From CAVYXK01 sp963708245 (GTDB lineage: Bacteria; Pseudomonadota; Alphaproteobacteria; Acetobacterales; Acetobacteraceae), in assembly GCA_963708245.1 (NCBI GenBank), contig OY970201.1:1-64000 (forward strand): DNA of 64,000 nt, written 5' to 3'. The notes below the pieces were generated by a model, which worked only from the letters and a program-made list of their open reading frames with translations, ran no database searches and was not told the origin of the DNA. Position 1 is the stretch's first letter; every line of letters starts with the position of its first letter. Position numbers and translations under genes: made by a program. This document shows, one piece after another, positions 54,073 to 62,719 of the stretch.

Positions 54073-54595
54073 GTTTTTGGACAATGATCGGACCAACGAG
54101 CGCCTGGAAACGCGCCTTGCCGCGGTCGTCGCGCCGACGCTGGAGGGCATGGGGTACGAGCTGGTGCAAGTCATGCTGAACGGACGCGACCGCCCGACTG
54201 TTCAGGTGATGGCCGATCGTGCCGACGGCGCGCCGGTCGCCGTGGCGGACTGCGAGGCCATCAGCCGTGCGCTCGGCGCCGTGTTGGACGTTGCCAACCT
54301 GATCCCCGGCGCCTGGACACTGGAGGTCAGCTCGGCGGGCATCGACCGCCCGCTGACCCGGCCGAAGGACTGGAACCGTTTTGCCGGCCACCTTGCCCGT
54401 GCAGAGAGCGCCTTCCCGATTGACGGCCGCCGGCGCTTCTCGGGCACCGTGCTCGGCGCCGACGATCACGCGGCGCGATTGCGGCTGGACGACGGCAGCG
54501 AGGTCGTGCTGCCGTTGCACGAGATCCGCCGCGCCAAGCTGGTGCTAACCGACGCACTTATCGCCGCAACTGCGCAACCCGCTCCGACCAACTGA
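54071..54595 (+). CDS. rimP: Ribosome maturation factor RimP
   Basis: About 174 residues. N-terminal domain ETRLAAVVAPTLEGMGYELV and QVMADRADGAPVAVADCEAI, linker motif LEVSSAGIDRPLTRPKDWNR (the family signature SSPGxDRPL), and a C-terminal SH3-like domain (LRLDDGSEVVLPLHEIRRAK). RimP assists 30S subunit assembly. No ATG is available before the conserved part; TTG at 54071 or 54077 is the likely start, directly in the T-run of a hairpin. First gene of the conserved operon with nusA, ylxR, infB and rbfA. Confidence 0.88.
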   Translation: MFLDNDRTNERLETRLAAVVAPTLEGMGYELVQVMLNGRDRPTVQVMADRADGAPVAVADCEAISRALGAVLDVANLIPGAWTLEVSSAGIDRPLTRPKDWNRFAGHLARAESAFPIDGRRRFSGTVLGADDHAARLRLDDGSEVVLPLHEIRRAKLVLTDALIAATAQPAPTN

Positions 54596-54606
54596 AGAGG
54601 CCACCA

Positions 54607-56136
54607 ATGGAAACCGCCATCGCCCGCCCGGAGCTGCTGCTGGTCGCAGATGCCGTGGCGCGGGAAAAATCCATCGACCGCGAGGAGGTCATCGAGGCGA
54701 TGGAGCAGGCCATCCAGAAAGCTGGCCGCGCCAAGTACGGCCACGAAAAGGACATCCGGGCTACCATCGACCGCAAGACCGGCGATGTGCGACTGTCGCG
54801 CTGGACCGAAGCGGTGGAAACGGTCGAGAACGAAGAAACGCAGATCCCGGTCCATATCGCCCGCAAGTTCAAGCCGGAGATCAAGGTCGGCGAGTTCCTC
54901 GTCGATCCCCTGCCGCCGATCGATTTCGGCCGCATCGCCGCACAAACCGCCAAGCAGGTGATCGTCCAGCGCGTCCGCGAGTACGAACGCAAGCGCCAGT
55001 TTGAGGAATTCAAGGATCGCGTCGGCGAGATCATCAACGGCGTGGTAAAGCGCACCGAGTACGGCAACCTGATGGTCGAGCTGGGCCGTGCCGAGGCGCT
55101 GCTGCGGCGCGACGAGCTGATCCCGCGCGAGAGCTTCCGCAACGGCGACCGCGTGCGCGCCTATATTTACGACGTTCGCGAAGAGCTGCGCGGGCCGCAG
55201 ATCTTCCTCAGCCGCACCCATCCCGGCTTCCTCGCCAAGCTGTTCGCGCAGGAGGTGCCGGAGATCTACGACGGCATCATCGAGATCAAGGCGGTCGCGC
55301 GGGACCCCGGAAGTCGCGCAAAAATGGCGGTGATCAGTCGGGACTCTTCGATCGACCCGGTCGGCGCTTGCGTCGGCATGCGCGGCTCGCGCGTGCAGGC
55401 TGTGGTGCAGGAGCTACAGGGCGAGAAGATCGACATCATTCCATGGTCGCCGCAGGCGGCCACCTTCGTGGTAAACGCGCTGGCGCCGGCCGAGGTCACC
55501 AAAGTGGTGATGGATGAAGAGGCTGGTCGGGTTGAAGTCGTCGTTCCAGACGACCAGCTTTCACTCGCGATCGGGCGGCGTGGGCAGAACGTCCGGCTCG
55601 CCTCGCAGCTTACCCGCTGGGACATCGACATCCTGACCGAGGCTGAAGAAAGCGAGCGGCGTCAGGAGGAGTTCCGCCGGCGCAGCTCGCTGTTCGTCGA
55701 TGCGCTGGACGTCGATGACGTGATCGCCGGGCTACTGGTGACCGAAGGCTTCACCTCGGTCGAGGAACTGGCCTTCACGCCGGAGGAGGAGCTGGCCTCG
55801 ATCGAAGGTTTCGATGAGACGGTGGCAGCCGAGCTGATCCGCCGCGCCGAGGCGTTCATCGCCCGGCGCGACAACGAGCTGAACGACCACCGCGTGGCGC
55901 TCGGCGTGACCGACGAGGTGGCGGCGATCGAGACGCTGACGCCGGCGATGCTGGTTGCGCTCGGCGAGAAGGGGGTGAAGACGCTCGATGACCTTGCCGA
56001 TCTTGCCTCCGACGAGCTGATCGAGATCGTCGGCGCGGACAATATGAACGAAGAGACGGCCAATTCCGTGATCATGGCCGCCCGTGCCCACTGGTTCGAG
56101 GGCGAGACCGCGGCCGGGGAGGCAGGTCACGACTGA
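54607..56136 (+). CDS. nusA: Transcription termination/antitermination protein NusA
   Basis: 509 residues. The N-terminal RNA-polymerase-binding domain (LVADAVAREKSIDREEVIEA) is followed by S1 (IINGVVKRTEYGNLMVELGR, residues about 135-200), KH domains (SRDSSIDPVGACVGMRGSRV; DQLSLAIGRRGQNVRLASQL) and two C-terminal helix-hairpin-helix/acidic repeats (DDVIAGLLVTEGFTSVEELA; AIETLTPAMLVALGEKGVKT) as in Proteobacteria. It modulates pausing, termination and antitermination. Starts 11 bases after rimP and overlaps the ylxR frame. Confidence 0.96.
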   Translation: METAIARPELLLVADAVAREKSIDREEVIEAMEQAIQKAGRAKYGHEKDIRATIDRKTGDVRLSRWTEAVETVENEETQIPVHIARKFKPEIKVGEFLVDPLPPIDFGRIAAQTAKQVIVQRVREYERKRQFEEFKDRVGEIINGVVKRTEYGNLMVELGRAEALLRRDELIPRESFRNGDRVRAYIYDVREELRGPQIFLSRTHPGFLAKLFAQEVPEIYDGIIEIKAVARDPGSRAKMAVISRDSSIDPVGACVGMRGSRVQAVVQELQGEKIDIIPWSPQAATFVVNALAPAEVTKVVMDEEAGRVEVVVPDDQLSLAIGRRGQNVRLASQLTRWDIDILTEAEESERRQEEFRRRSSLFVDALDVDDVIAGLLVTEGFTSVEELAFTPEEELASIEGFDETVAAELIRRAEAFIARRDNELNDHRVALGVTDEVAAIETLTPAMLVALGEKGVKTLDDLADLASDELIEIVGADNMNEETANSVIMAARAHWFEGETAAGEAGHD

Positions 56137-56803
56137 AACCAATGTCTCGGCAGCGGAGACGGATGACGAACCGGAGACCGGGCCGCTCCGGCGCTGCATC
56201 GTCACCCGTGAACGGCTGGCAAAGGAGCGGATGATCCGCTTCGTCGTCGGGCCCGATCGTGCGGTGGTGCCGGACCTCGCCGCAAGGCTGCCCGGCCGGG
56301 GAATGTGGTTGAGCGCGCGGGGCGATGTGCTAGAAATTGCCCGCACCCGCGGCGCTTTCGCGCGGGCGGCGCGTGGTCCGGTGACGGTGCCGCCGGACCT
56401 CGCGGATCGCGTGTGCGCCGGCATCGCGCGCCGTATCGGGGAGTTGCTGGGCCTTGCCCGCCGTGCAGGGCAGGCCGTCGCGGGCTACGAGAAGGCGCGG
56501 GAGTGGCTGCGGACCGGCCGCGCCGCCCTGATCCTTCAGGCATCGGATGGAAGTATCGAGGAACGGCGGCGGTTCCTCGGGGAACCGGTGGACATCCCGG
56601 TGATTGCGCCGGTGCCGGGCGACGCGCTGGGAGCGGTGTTCGGCCGGGATCGCGTGGTCCATGTGGCGGTCGGGCCGGGGAAGCTGGCCGCCGCGCTGGT
56701 GGCGGAAGCGGGCCGTTTGGCTGGGCTGGGAGCCAACAGCGCGGCAGAACGGGGTGAACGATCGGGCGCAGGCCCAACGAACGGATACAGAACAGGCGGG
56801 TAG
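56084..56803 (+). CDS. YlxR/DUF448 RNA-binding protein with L7Ae-like domain
   Basis: About 239 residues. The N-terminal YlxR domain reads GPLRRCIVTRERLAKERMIR, FVVGPDRAVVPDLAARLPGR and GMWLSARGDVLEIA. The C-terminal half (IGELLGLARRAGQAVAGYEK; GRAALILQASDGSIEERRRF) looks like an L7Ae/YbxF-type RNA-binding domain, a fusion common in Alphaproteobacteria. The GTG at 56084 lies 53 bases inside nusA; a shorter start is not obvious. Its stop codon directly abuts the infB ATG. Probably an RNA-binding regulator in translation. Confidence 0.87.
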   Translation: MPTGSRARPRPGRQVTTETNVSAAETDDEPETGPLRRCIVTRERLAKERMIRFVVGPDRAVVPDLAARLPGRGMWLSARGDVLEIARTRGAFARAARGPVTVPPDLADRVCAGIARRIGELLGLARRAGQAVAGYEKAREWLRTGRAALILQASDGSIEERRRFLGEPVDIPVIAPVPGDALGAVFGRDRVVHVAVGPGKLAAALVAEAGRLAGLGANSAAERGERSGAGPTNGYRTGG

Positions 56804-59476
56804 ATGAGCGAAGGCAACGATCAGGAAACAGCCAAGGGCCGGCTCTCGTTGCGGCCCTCCGGACGCTTGGAGCTTGGTCGTACGGTGGATGCCGGCTCTG
56901 TCCGGCAGAGCTTCAGCCATGGCCGGTCGAAAGTCGTGCAGGTCGAGGTGCGCAAGAAGCGCGTTCCCGGCCCAGCGGCACCCAGTAGTGCGACGCCCGC
57001 TGCGCCGGCAATGCGCGGCGCACCGGCCGCGCCTCGTCCGGCGCAGACCGGGGCGCCCGTTCGGGCACTGACTGCGACCGAGCTCGCGGCTCGGCAGCGT
57101 GCGCTGGTCGAGCAACAGCGCGAGGCTGCGCGCCGCGAGGCCGAACGGCGCGAGCAGGAGAAAATCTCGATCCTGTCGGCGGCCGAAGAGGCTCGCAGAC
57201 GCGAGGAGGAGGCCCGGCGCGCCGCCGAGGAGGAAGAGCGCCGCCGCGCCGAAGAGGCGGTGCGGCACGCCGCCGAGGAGGAGGCGGCCCGCAAAGCTGC
57301 CGAGGCCGCTGCCCCGGCTGCCCCCGCCGCGGACGATACCGCTGTGGCTGCTCTCGCGGCCCGCGCCACCCCTGCAACCCGGCCCGCCGAAGAAACACGG
57401 CGCCGCCCGAGCGGCGCTCCCGCCGCCGCGCCCTCCGCACCTACTGAGACCCTGCGCCTGAGGCCCGGCCGCGCCGTGGAGGACGAGGACGAGACGCGTC
57501 CGGTCCGTCGTCCGGGTGTCGGCATGCCGCCACGCCGCCCGCCGGTGGTGGCGCCCAAGAAGGGTACGGACGATCGCCGCCGTGCCGGCCGCATCGACGT
57601 GCAGGCCGCCATCGAGGGCGAAGACGAGCGCGTCCGTAGCCTTGCTTCCGTCCGCCGCCAGCGCGAGCGCGAGCGGCGTCAGGCCGAGCTCGAACGGCTT
57701 CGTTCCGATCAGGTGAAAGTCGTGCGCGACGTCGTGCTGCCCGAGCAGATCACGGTCCAGGAGCTGGCCAACCGCATGGCCGCCCGGACACCCGAGGTGA
57801 TCAAGGCGCTGATGAAGCTTGGCGTGATGGCAACTATCACGCAGACGCTGGACGCCGACACCGCCGAGCTGGTGGTGCAGGAGTTTGGCCACCGCGTCCG
57901 CCGCGTCTCCGAATCGGATGTCGAAATGGGGCTGGAGGGAGCGGCCGATACCGAGGTCGAGCTGGCGCCTCGCCCACCGGTGGTGACGGTGATGGGCCAT
58001 GTCGACCATGGCAAGACGAGCCTGCTGGACGCGCTGCGCTCGACCGACGTGGCGGCTGGCGAAGCGGGCGGCATCACCCAGCATATCGGTGCCTATCAGG
58101 TGGAGATGCCGAGCGGGCAGCGGATCACCTTCCTCGATACGCCGGGACACGAGGCGTTCACCGCGATGCGCGCTCGCGGCGCGCAGGTGACCGACATTGT
58201 CGTGCTGGTGGTGGCGGCGGATGACGGCGTGATGCCGCAGACCGTCGAAGCGATCCGTCACGCCAAGGCCGCCGGCGCGCCGATCATTGTGGCGATCAAC
58301 AAGATGGACAAGCCGGATGCCAACCCGGCCCGCGTCCGGACCGAGCTGCTCAGCCACGAGGTCGTGGTTGAGGAGTTGGGTGGCGAAACGCAGGACGTGG
58401 AGGTCTCGGCAACCAAGAAGACCGGGCTCGATAGGCTGGAAGAGGCTATCGTGCTGCAAGCGGAGGTGCTCGATCTCAAGGCCAATCCGGCGCGCACCGC
58501 GGAAGGCACGGTGATCGAGAGCCGGCTGGATCGCGGCCGCGGTCCGGTGGCGACCGTGCTGGTGCAGAAGGGCACACTGCGGCAGGGCGATATCGTTGTG
58601 GCGGGCGCCGAATGGGGCCGCGTGCGGGCGATGTTGGACGACAAGGGTCGCGCTCTGAAAGATGCCGGGCCGTCGATGCCAGTGGAGGTTCTGGGTCTGA
58701 CCGGCGTGCCGCTGGCCGGCGAGCCCTTCGTGGTGGTGGAGAACGAAAGTCGCGCGCGGGAGATCACCGAGTTCCGTGCTCGCCGGCTGCGCGAGAAAGC
58801 GGCGGCGGGATCGGCGGCGGCGCGCGGCACGCTGGATCAGATGCTCGCGCGCATCCAGGCGGGTGACCAGAAAGAGATCGCGATCGTCATCAAAGCCGAC
58901 GTGCAGGGCAGCGCTGAGGCGATTCAGGCCACCGTGCTGAAGCAGGCCAGCGACGAGGTGAAGGTGCGCGTGCTGCACGCCGCCGTGGGCCAGATCACCG
59001 AGAGCGATGTCCAGCTCGCCAAGGCGTCCGAAGCCTTGATCGTCGCGTTCAACGTGCGTGCCACGGCGCAGGCACGCGACCTTGCGCAGCGCGACGGCGT
59101 CGAGATCCACTACTACTCGATCATCTACGACGTGTCTGACGATATCGAGAAGCTGGTGAAGGGCAAGACTGCTCCGAAGGCGCGCGAGCGCTTCCTGGGC
59201 TATGCCGAGGTGCGGAAAGTGTTCACCATCACCAAGGTCGGCAAGGTTGCCGGCTGCATGGTGACCGACGGCGTGGTGAAGCGTGGCGCCGGGGTGCGCG
59301 TGCTGCGTGACAACGTCGTGATCCATACCGGCGAGCTCAGCCAGCTTAAGCGCTTCAAGGAAGATGTGCGGGAAGTGGCGCGCGGCTATGAGTGCGGCCT
59401 CTCGTTCGCCAATTTCCACGACCTGCAGGAAGGCGACGTGATCGAGTGCTTCGAGACGGAGATGGTGCCGGCTTGA
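56804..59476 (+). CDS. infB: Translation initiation factor IF-2
   Basis: 890 residues. N-terminal segment (RLELGRTVDAGSVRQSFSHG) and a long Ala/Glu/Arg-rich low-complexity stretch (residues about 90-220), second IF2-N domain (PEQITVQELANRMAARTPEV), then the G domain with GHVDHGKTSLLDALRS (P-loop near residue 400), FLDTPGHEAFTAMRARGA and INKMDKPDANPARV, and the C-terminal domains binding fMet-tRNA (EIAIVIKADVQGSAEAI; VRVLRDNVVIHTGELSQLKR). It delivers initiator tRNA to the 30S subunit. The long disordered N-terminus is normal for Alphaproteobacteria. Intact; its stop overlaps rbfA. Confidence 0.96.
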   Translation: MSEGNDQETAKGRLSLRPSGRLELGRTVDAGSVRQSFSHGRSKVVQVEVRKKRVPGPAAPSSATPAAPAMRGAPAAPRPAQTGAPVRALTATELAARQRALVEQQREAARREAERREQEKISILSAAEEARRREEEARRAAEEEERRRAEEAVRHAAEEEAARKAAEAAAPAAPAADDTAVAALAARATPATRPAEETRRRPSGAPAAAPSAPTETLRLRPGRAVEDEDETRPVRRPGVGMPPRRPPVVAPKKGTDDRRRAGRIDVQAAIEGEDERVRSLASVRRQRERERRQAELERLRSDQVKVVRDVVLPEQITVQELANRMAARTPEVIKALMKLGVMATITQTLDADTAELVVQEFGHRVRRVSESDVEMGLEGAADTEVELAPRPPVVTVMGHVDHGKTSLLDALRSTDVAAGEAGGITQHIGAYQVEMPSGQRITFLDTPGHEAFTAMRARGAQVTDIVVLVVAADDGVMPQTVEAIRHAKAAGAPIIVAINKMDKPDANPARVRTELLSHEVVVEELGGETQDVEVSATKKTGLDRLEEAIVLQAEVLDLKANPARTAEGTVIESRLDRGRGPVATVLVQKGTLRQGDIVVAGAEWGRVRAMLDDKGRALKDAGPSMPVEVLGLTGVPLAGEPFVVVENESRAREITEFRARRLREKAAAGSAAARGTLDQMLARIQAGDQKEIAIVIKADVQGSAEAIQATVLKQASDEVKVRVLHAAVGQITESDVQLAKASEALIVAFNVRATAQARDLAQRDGVEIHYYSIIYDVSDDIEKLVKGKTAPKARERFLGYAEVRKVFTITKVGKVAGCMVTDGVVKRGAGVRVLRDNVVIHTGELSQLKRFKEDVREVARGYECGLSFANFHDLQEGDVIECFETEMVPA

Positions 59477-59883
59477 ACAAGCGGGATCACGCCGGACCGT
59501 CCCAGCGGCAGTTGCGCGTGGCGGAGGAGATCCGCCACGTGCTTGCCGCTCTGTTCGCGCGTCATGAGTTCCGCGATCCCGAGCTGGCGGAAGCCGAGGT
59601 CACGGTCACGGAGGTGCGGATCGGTGCGGACCTGCGGCACGCCACGGCGTTTGTCTCTCGATTGGGCCGGTCCGACGTCGATGCGCTACTGCCGGCGTTG
59701 CGACGCGCAACCCCGTTCCTGCGCGGGCAGGTGGCGCACGCGCTGCGGTTGAAATTTGCCCCGGAGTTGGTGTTCGAACCGGACCGGGCGCTGGATCGCG
59801 CGATGCAGATCGAGCAAGTGCTGCGCTCGCCCGAGGTGGCACGTGATCTGGAGCCACGCGAGGGGCCTGGCTCCGCGCAGTGA
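59473..59883 (+). CDS. rbfA: Ribosome-binding factor A
   Basis: 136 residues. TTG at 59473 overlaps the infB stop as TTGA, giving the family start NKRDHAGPSQRQLRVAEEIR. The KH-like fold is seen in ALFARHEFRDPELAEAEVTV, TEVRIGADLRHATAFVSRLG, VAHALRLKFAPELVFEPDRA. RbfA binds the 30S subunit during cold-sensitive late maturation. Last gene of the operon here; a REP-like repeat follows at once, and truB, often next in this operon, is absent. Confidence 0.92.
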   Translation: MNKRDHAGPSQRQLRVAEEIRHVLAALFARHEFRDPELAEAEVTVTEVRIGADLRHATAFVSRLGRSDVDALLPALRRATPFLRGQVAHALRLKFAPELVFEPDRALDRAMQIEQVLRSPEVARDLEPREGPGSAQ

Positions 59884-59888
59884 TTCTT

Positions 59889-59943
59889 CACCTCTCCCGC
59901 TTTGCGGGAGAGGTCGCCGCACGCAGTGCGGCGGGTGAGGGTG
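59889..59943. repeat. REP-like palindromic repeat, copy 3
   Basis: CACCTCTCCCGCTTTGCGGG then AGAGGTCGCC, a second stem GCACGCAGTGCGGC and GGGTGAGGGTG. Lies between rbfA and the exonuclease gene. Confidence 0.85.
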
Positions 59944-59947
59944 CACC

Positions 59948-60796
59948 GTGCGAAATGAATTTCGACCATTGCTTGTGATTGACGGCGATTCGTTCGCCCA
60001 TCGTGCCTATCACGCGCTGCCGAAATCGATCCGCCGGCAAGGTGGCAAGGGCGGCGGCGCAATCGTTGGCTTTGCGAACTTCCTGCTGCGACTTTACGAG
60101 ACGGAGCAACCCCGTGCCGTGCTGGTTGGGTGGGATACGCTCGACGCCCCGACGTACCGGCAGCGTGCGTTCCCGGCCTATCAGGGCGGGCGGGTTTTTG
60201 ATGCGGAGCTGATCGATCAACTTGAGGTGTTGCCGCAGCTCGTTGCTGCATGCGGTTTCGCGTATGCGAAGGCACCTGGATATGAGGCTGACGATTTCCT
60301 GGCTGCCGCGGTAGCCAACGAAGAACGACGCGGTGGACGTGTCGTGGTGGCAAGCGGCGATCGGGATGCGTTTCAGCTTGCCTCGGAGTTGACGACGATC
60401 CTGCAGCCTGTGCGGGCTGGCGAAATGGCACGCATCGGACCAGCCGAAGTGCGCCAGCGTTACGGTGTGGATCCCAAACAGGTGCCGGACTTCATCGCGC
60501 TGCGCGGCGATCCTTCAGACAAGCTGCCGGGTGCGAGCGGTGTGGGGCCGAAGGGCGCAGCGAGCCTGTTGGGCAAGTATGGGACGCTGGAGGCGTTGCT
60601 TGCGGCTGGGCAATTTGCCGAGCAAGCTGAGCAACTGCGTCTCTATCGCCGAATTGCGACGATGGATGCCTCGGCGCCAATTCCCTCGCTGGATGATCAG
60701 ACGCCGACCTGGTCGAAGGCGTCGGCTCTCGCTCGGGAATGGGAGCTGAACCGGTTGGCTGATCGGTTCGCTGAGTTGGGGAGGGGCGGATGTTGA
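59948..60796 (+). CDS. 5'-3' exonuclease (PolA N-terminal-like)
   Basis: 282 residues resembling the separate flap/5'-3' exonuclease domain of DNA polymerase I: PLLVIDGDSFAHRAYHALPK, AVLVGWDTLDAPTYRQRAFP, YAKAPGYEADDFLAAAVANE, VVVASGDRDAFQLASELTTI, PDFIALRGDPSDKLPGASGV, GPKGAASLLGKYGTLEALLA. Metal-binding acidic residues are present (D-G-D, EADD, GDRD). A GTG start at 59948 follows the REP repeat closely. It probably acts on RNA primers or flaps. No polymerase domain is attached. Confidence 0.9.
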   Translation: MRNEFRPLLVIDGDSFAHRAYHALPKSIRRQGGKGGGAIVGFANFLLRLYETEQPRAVLVGWDTLDAPTYRQRAFPAYQGGRVFDAELIDQLEVLPQLVAACGFAYAKAPGYEADDFLAAAVANEERRGGRVVVASGDRDAFQLASELTTILQPVRAGEMARIGPAEVRQRYGVDPKQVPDFIALRGDPSDKLPGASGVGPKGAASLLGKYGTLEALLAAGQFAEQAEQLRLYRRIATMDASAPIPSLDDQTPTWSKASALAREWELNRLADRFAELGRGGC

Positions 60797-60826
60797 TGGT
60801 TTTTGGCCTCCCTCCCCCTGCCCACT

Positions 60827-62719
60827 TTATGGTTGGTTGCGAAGGGCCGGGTCGAGACGAATGGCCTGCTCGTAGTCCTGGGCAGCGCGATCTGGGTGGC
60901 CGGCGCGGTTCTCGGCCTGGCTGCGCGCGAGGAAAGCGTTGGCGTTTGTCGGGTCTAGCTGAATGGCCCGATCGAAATCCGCCAGCGCCCGCGTGTCGTC
61001 GCCGGTGGCGGTATAGGCGATGCCGCGATTGGCGAAGGATGCCGCGTCGGACGGATCGAGCTCAATGGCCCTGTTAAGGTCGGTCAGAGCACGGTCGAGC
61101 TGGTGCTTGCGTACGTAAGCAACGCCGCGATTGGCGAGAGCCTGTGCGTGGTCGGGATCTATGCGTAGAGCGGCGTCGCAGTCCTGGATCGCAACGTCGG
61201 TCTGGCCCTGATCGGTCAACGCGCCGCAGCGATCGGCAAGCGCATCGGTGGATGCCGAGTTGTACTGAAGGGCATCGTCGAAATCGGCAATGGCACGATC
61301 GAGCTGGCCCTTGTGTGCGTAGGCAACACCGCGATTGGTGAAAGCCTCTGCACTATCGGGATCGAGACGCAGAGCAGTGTCGCAGTCGGCGATGGCGCGA
61401 CCGGACTCGTGCTTGCGGTTCCAGGCGCCGCATCGGTTGGCGAAGGCCTCGGCAGAGTTGGGGTTGAGCTGGATCGCTCGGTCGTAGTCGGCAATCGCAC
61501 GATCTGGCTGGCCGAGGTGCAGGTGGTCGAAGCCGCGATCGACGAGCGGCAGGTCCCAGGAGGGATCGATCGCGGCCGCGGCATCGCAATCCTGGATCGC
61601 GCGGTCGAATTGGCGCTTCGTGCCATAAGCGTAGCAGCGGTTCACGAAGGCAGGGGCGGATTTGGGATCGAGCCGGAGGGCGCTGTCGAAATCGGCAATT
61701 GCCTTATCGGGCTGGTGTGTTGCAAGCCAGTCCTTGCCGCGGGACAGAAAACTCAGATCCGAGTTGGGATCGATTGCAATCGCGACATTGCACTCCGCGA
61801 TCGACTTGTCGTATTGTTGCAAAGCGCCATAGGCAATGCAAAGGCCGGAATGGGCCAAGGGCGAGTGCTGGTCGATCGCGGTAGCTTGGTCGAAATCCTG
61901 GACGGCGCGGTCGTAGGCGCCTTTGCTCAGGTAGGCGTCGCCGCGATGGGCCAGAGCGAGTGCTGCATAGGGATCGAGCTTGAGGGCAGCGTCGCAATCC
62001 GCAATGGCGCGATCATTATCGCCTTTGTCTCGGTAAGCCATACAGCGATTGGACCAAGCGAGCGCCAGGCGCGGCTCGATCCGGATCGCGGCGGTCCAGT
62101 CGTCGATTGCTTTGTCGAGTTCGCTCTCTTCATAGTGTGCAACCCCGCGATTTAGCAGAGCCACCGCGTCTGCGGGGTCTATGTTGAGCGCGGTGTTGCA
62201 GTCTTGCACGGCGAGGTCGCTGTGGCCGGCTTCGGTCTCCGCGAGACAGCGATGGGTGTAGGCAGGGCCGAAGGTGGGGTGAAGGTGGATGGCGGCGTCG
62301 TAGTCTTGGATGGCGCGGTCGTAGTCGCCTTTGCGGTCGTAGGCTTCGCCGCGGCTGATGAGGGCCGCGACCGCATTGTCCGGTGCCAGGGCGTCACCCG
62401 ATTGCAGGACCTCGCTGCAGGCCGCGATGCGCTGGTCGGGATCGGTTGCATCGGTACAGACTTGCGAGGAGGTTGGCTCCTGCGCAGTGGTGGGCAGGGC
62501 CAGTGCCGGAGAGGCGAACAGGCACGCCAATGCGGACGCGAGCGCAATTACAAATGTCCTGTCCCTCTGGTCGGAGATGTTGGCATATGAAGCGTGCCCC
62601 TTGAGGGTGCCACAGCGGGCGAGACCCTCACCCGGTTCGCTTCGCGAACCGACCTCTCCCGCAGTGCGGGAGAGGTGGAATTGGCGCGTGCGGCTTCCCT
62701 CACTTTTACCGGGGATCAT
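60827..62719 (-). CDS. Exported TPR-repeat protein with 15 repeats
   Basis: After a signal peptide (FVIALASALACLFASPALAL) and a short Cys-containing segment come 15 tandem 34-residue TPRs to the C-terminus. Repeats alternate between a type with RG (LLNRGVAHYEESELDKAIDD) and a type with two Cys (THRCLAETEAGHSDLAVQDC). A periplasmic or secreted scaffold for protein interactions is likely. The start is unclear: no ATG, GTG or TTG lies in frame between the signal peptide and a REP-like repeat (62624-62678), so the nearest in-frame start (62719) would translate the repeat; a frameshift near 62560-62590 (an out-of-frame ATG occurs there) is an alternative. Confidence 0.82.
   Translation of the reverse strand: MIPGKSEGSRTRQFHLSRTAGEVGSRSEPGEGLARCGTLKGHASYANISDQRDRTFVIALASALACLFASPALALPTTAQEPTSSQVCTDATDPDQRIAACSEVLQSGDALAPDNAVAALISRGEAYDRKGDYDRAIQDYDAAIHLHPTFGPAYTHRCLAETEAGHSDLAVQDCNTALNIDPADAVALLNRGVAHYEESELDKAIDDWTAAIRIEPRLALAWSNRCMAYRDKGDNDRAIADCDAALKLDPYAALALAHRGDAYLSKGAYDRAVQDFDQATAIDQHSPLAHSGLCIAYGALQQYDKSIAECNVAIAIDPNSDLSFLSRGKDWLATHQPDKAIADFDSALRLDPKSAPAFVNRCYAYGTKRQFDRAIQDCDAAAAIDPSWDLPLVDRGFDHLHLGQPDRAIADYDRAIQLNPNSAEAFANRCGAWNRKHESGRAIADCDTALRLDPDSAEAFTNRGVAYAHKGQLDRAIADFDDALQYNSASTDALADRCGALTDQGQTDVAIQDCDAALRIDPDHAQALANRGVAYVRKHQLDRALTDLNRAIELDPSDAASFANRGIAYTATGDDTRALADFDRAIQLDPTNANAFLARSQAENRAGHPDRAAQDYEQAIRLDPALRNQP
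62624..62678. repeat. REP-like palindromic repeat, copy 4
   Basis: ACCCTCACCCGGTTCGCTTC GCGAACC stem and GACCTCTCCCGCAGTGCGGG then AGAGGTGG, the inverse orientation of copies 1 and 3. Lies between the DUF72 gene and the TPR protein signal peptide. Confidence 0.85.

Noticed and set aside
56330..59419. Open frame of about 1000 codons on the minus strand
   Set aside because: It lies entirely antisense to infB and ylxR and encodes a His/Arg/Leu-rich sequence typical of the complement of a GC-rich gene; no domain and no start signal.
60900..62500. CRISPR-like or non-coding tandem repeat
   Set aside because: The periodicity of 102 bases comes from 34-residue TPR repeats in a continuous reading frame.
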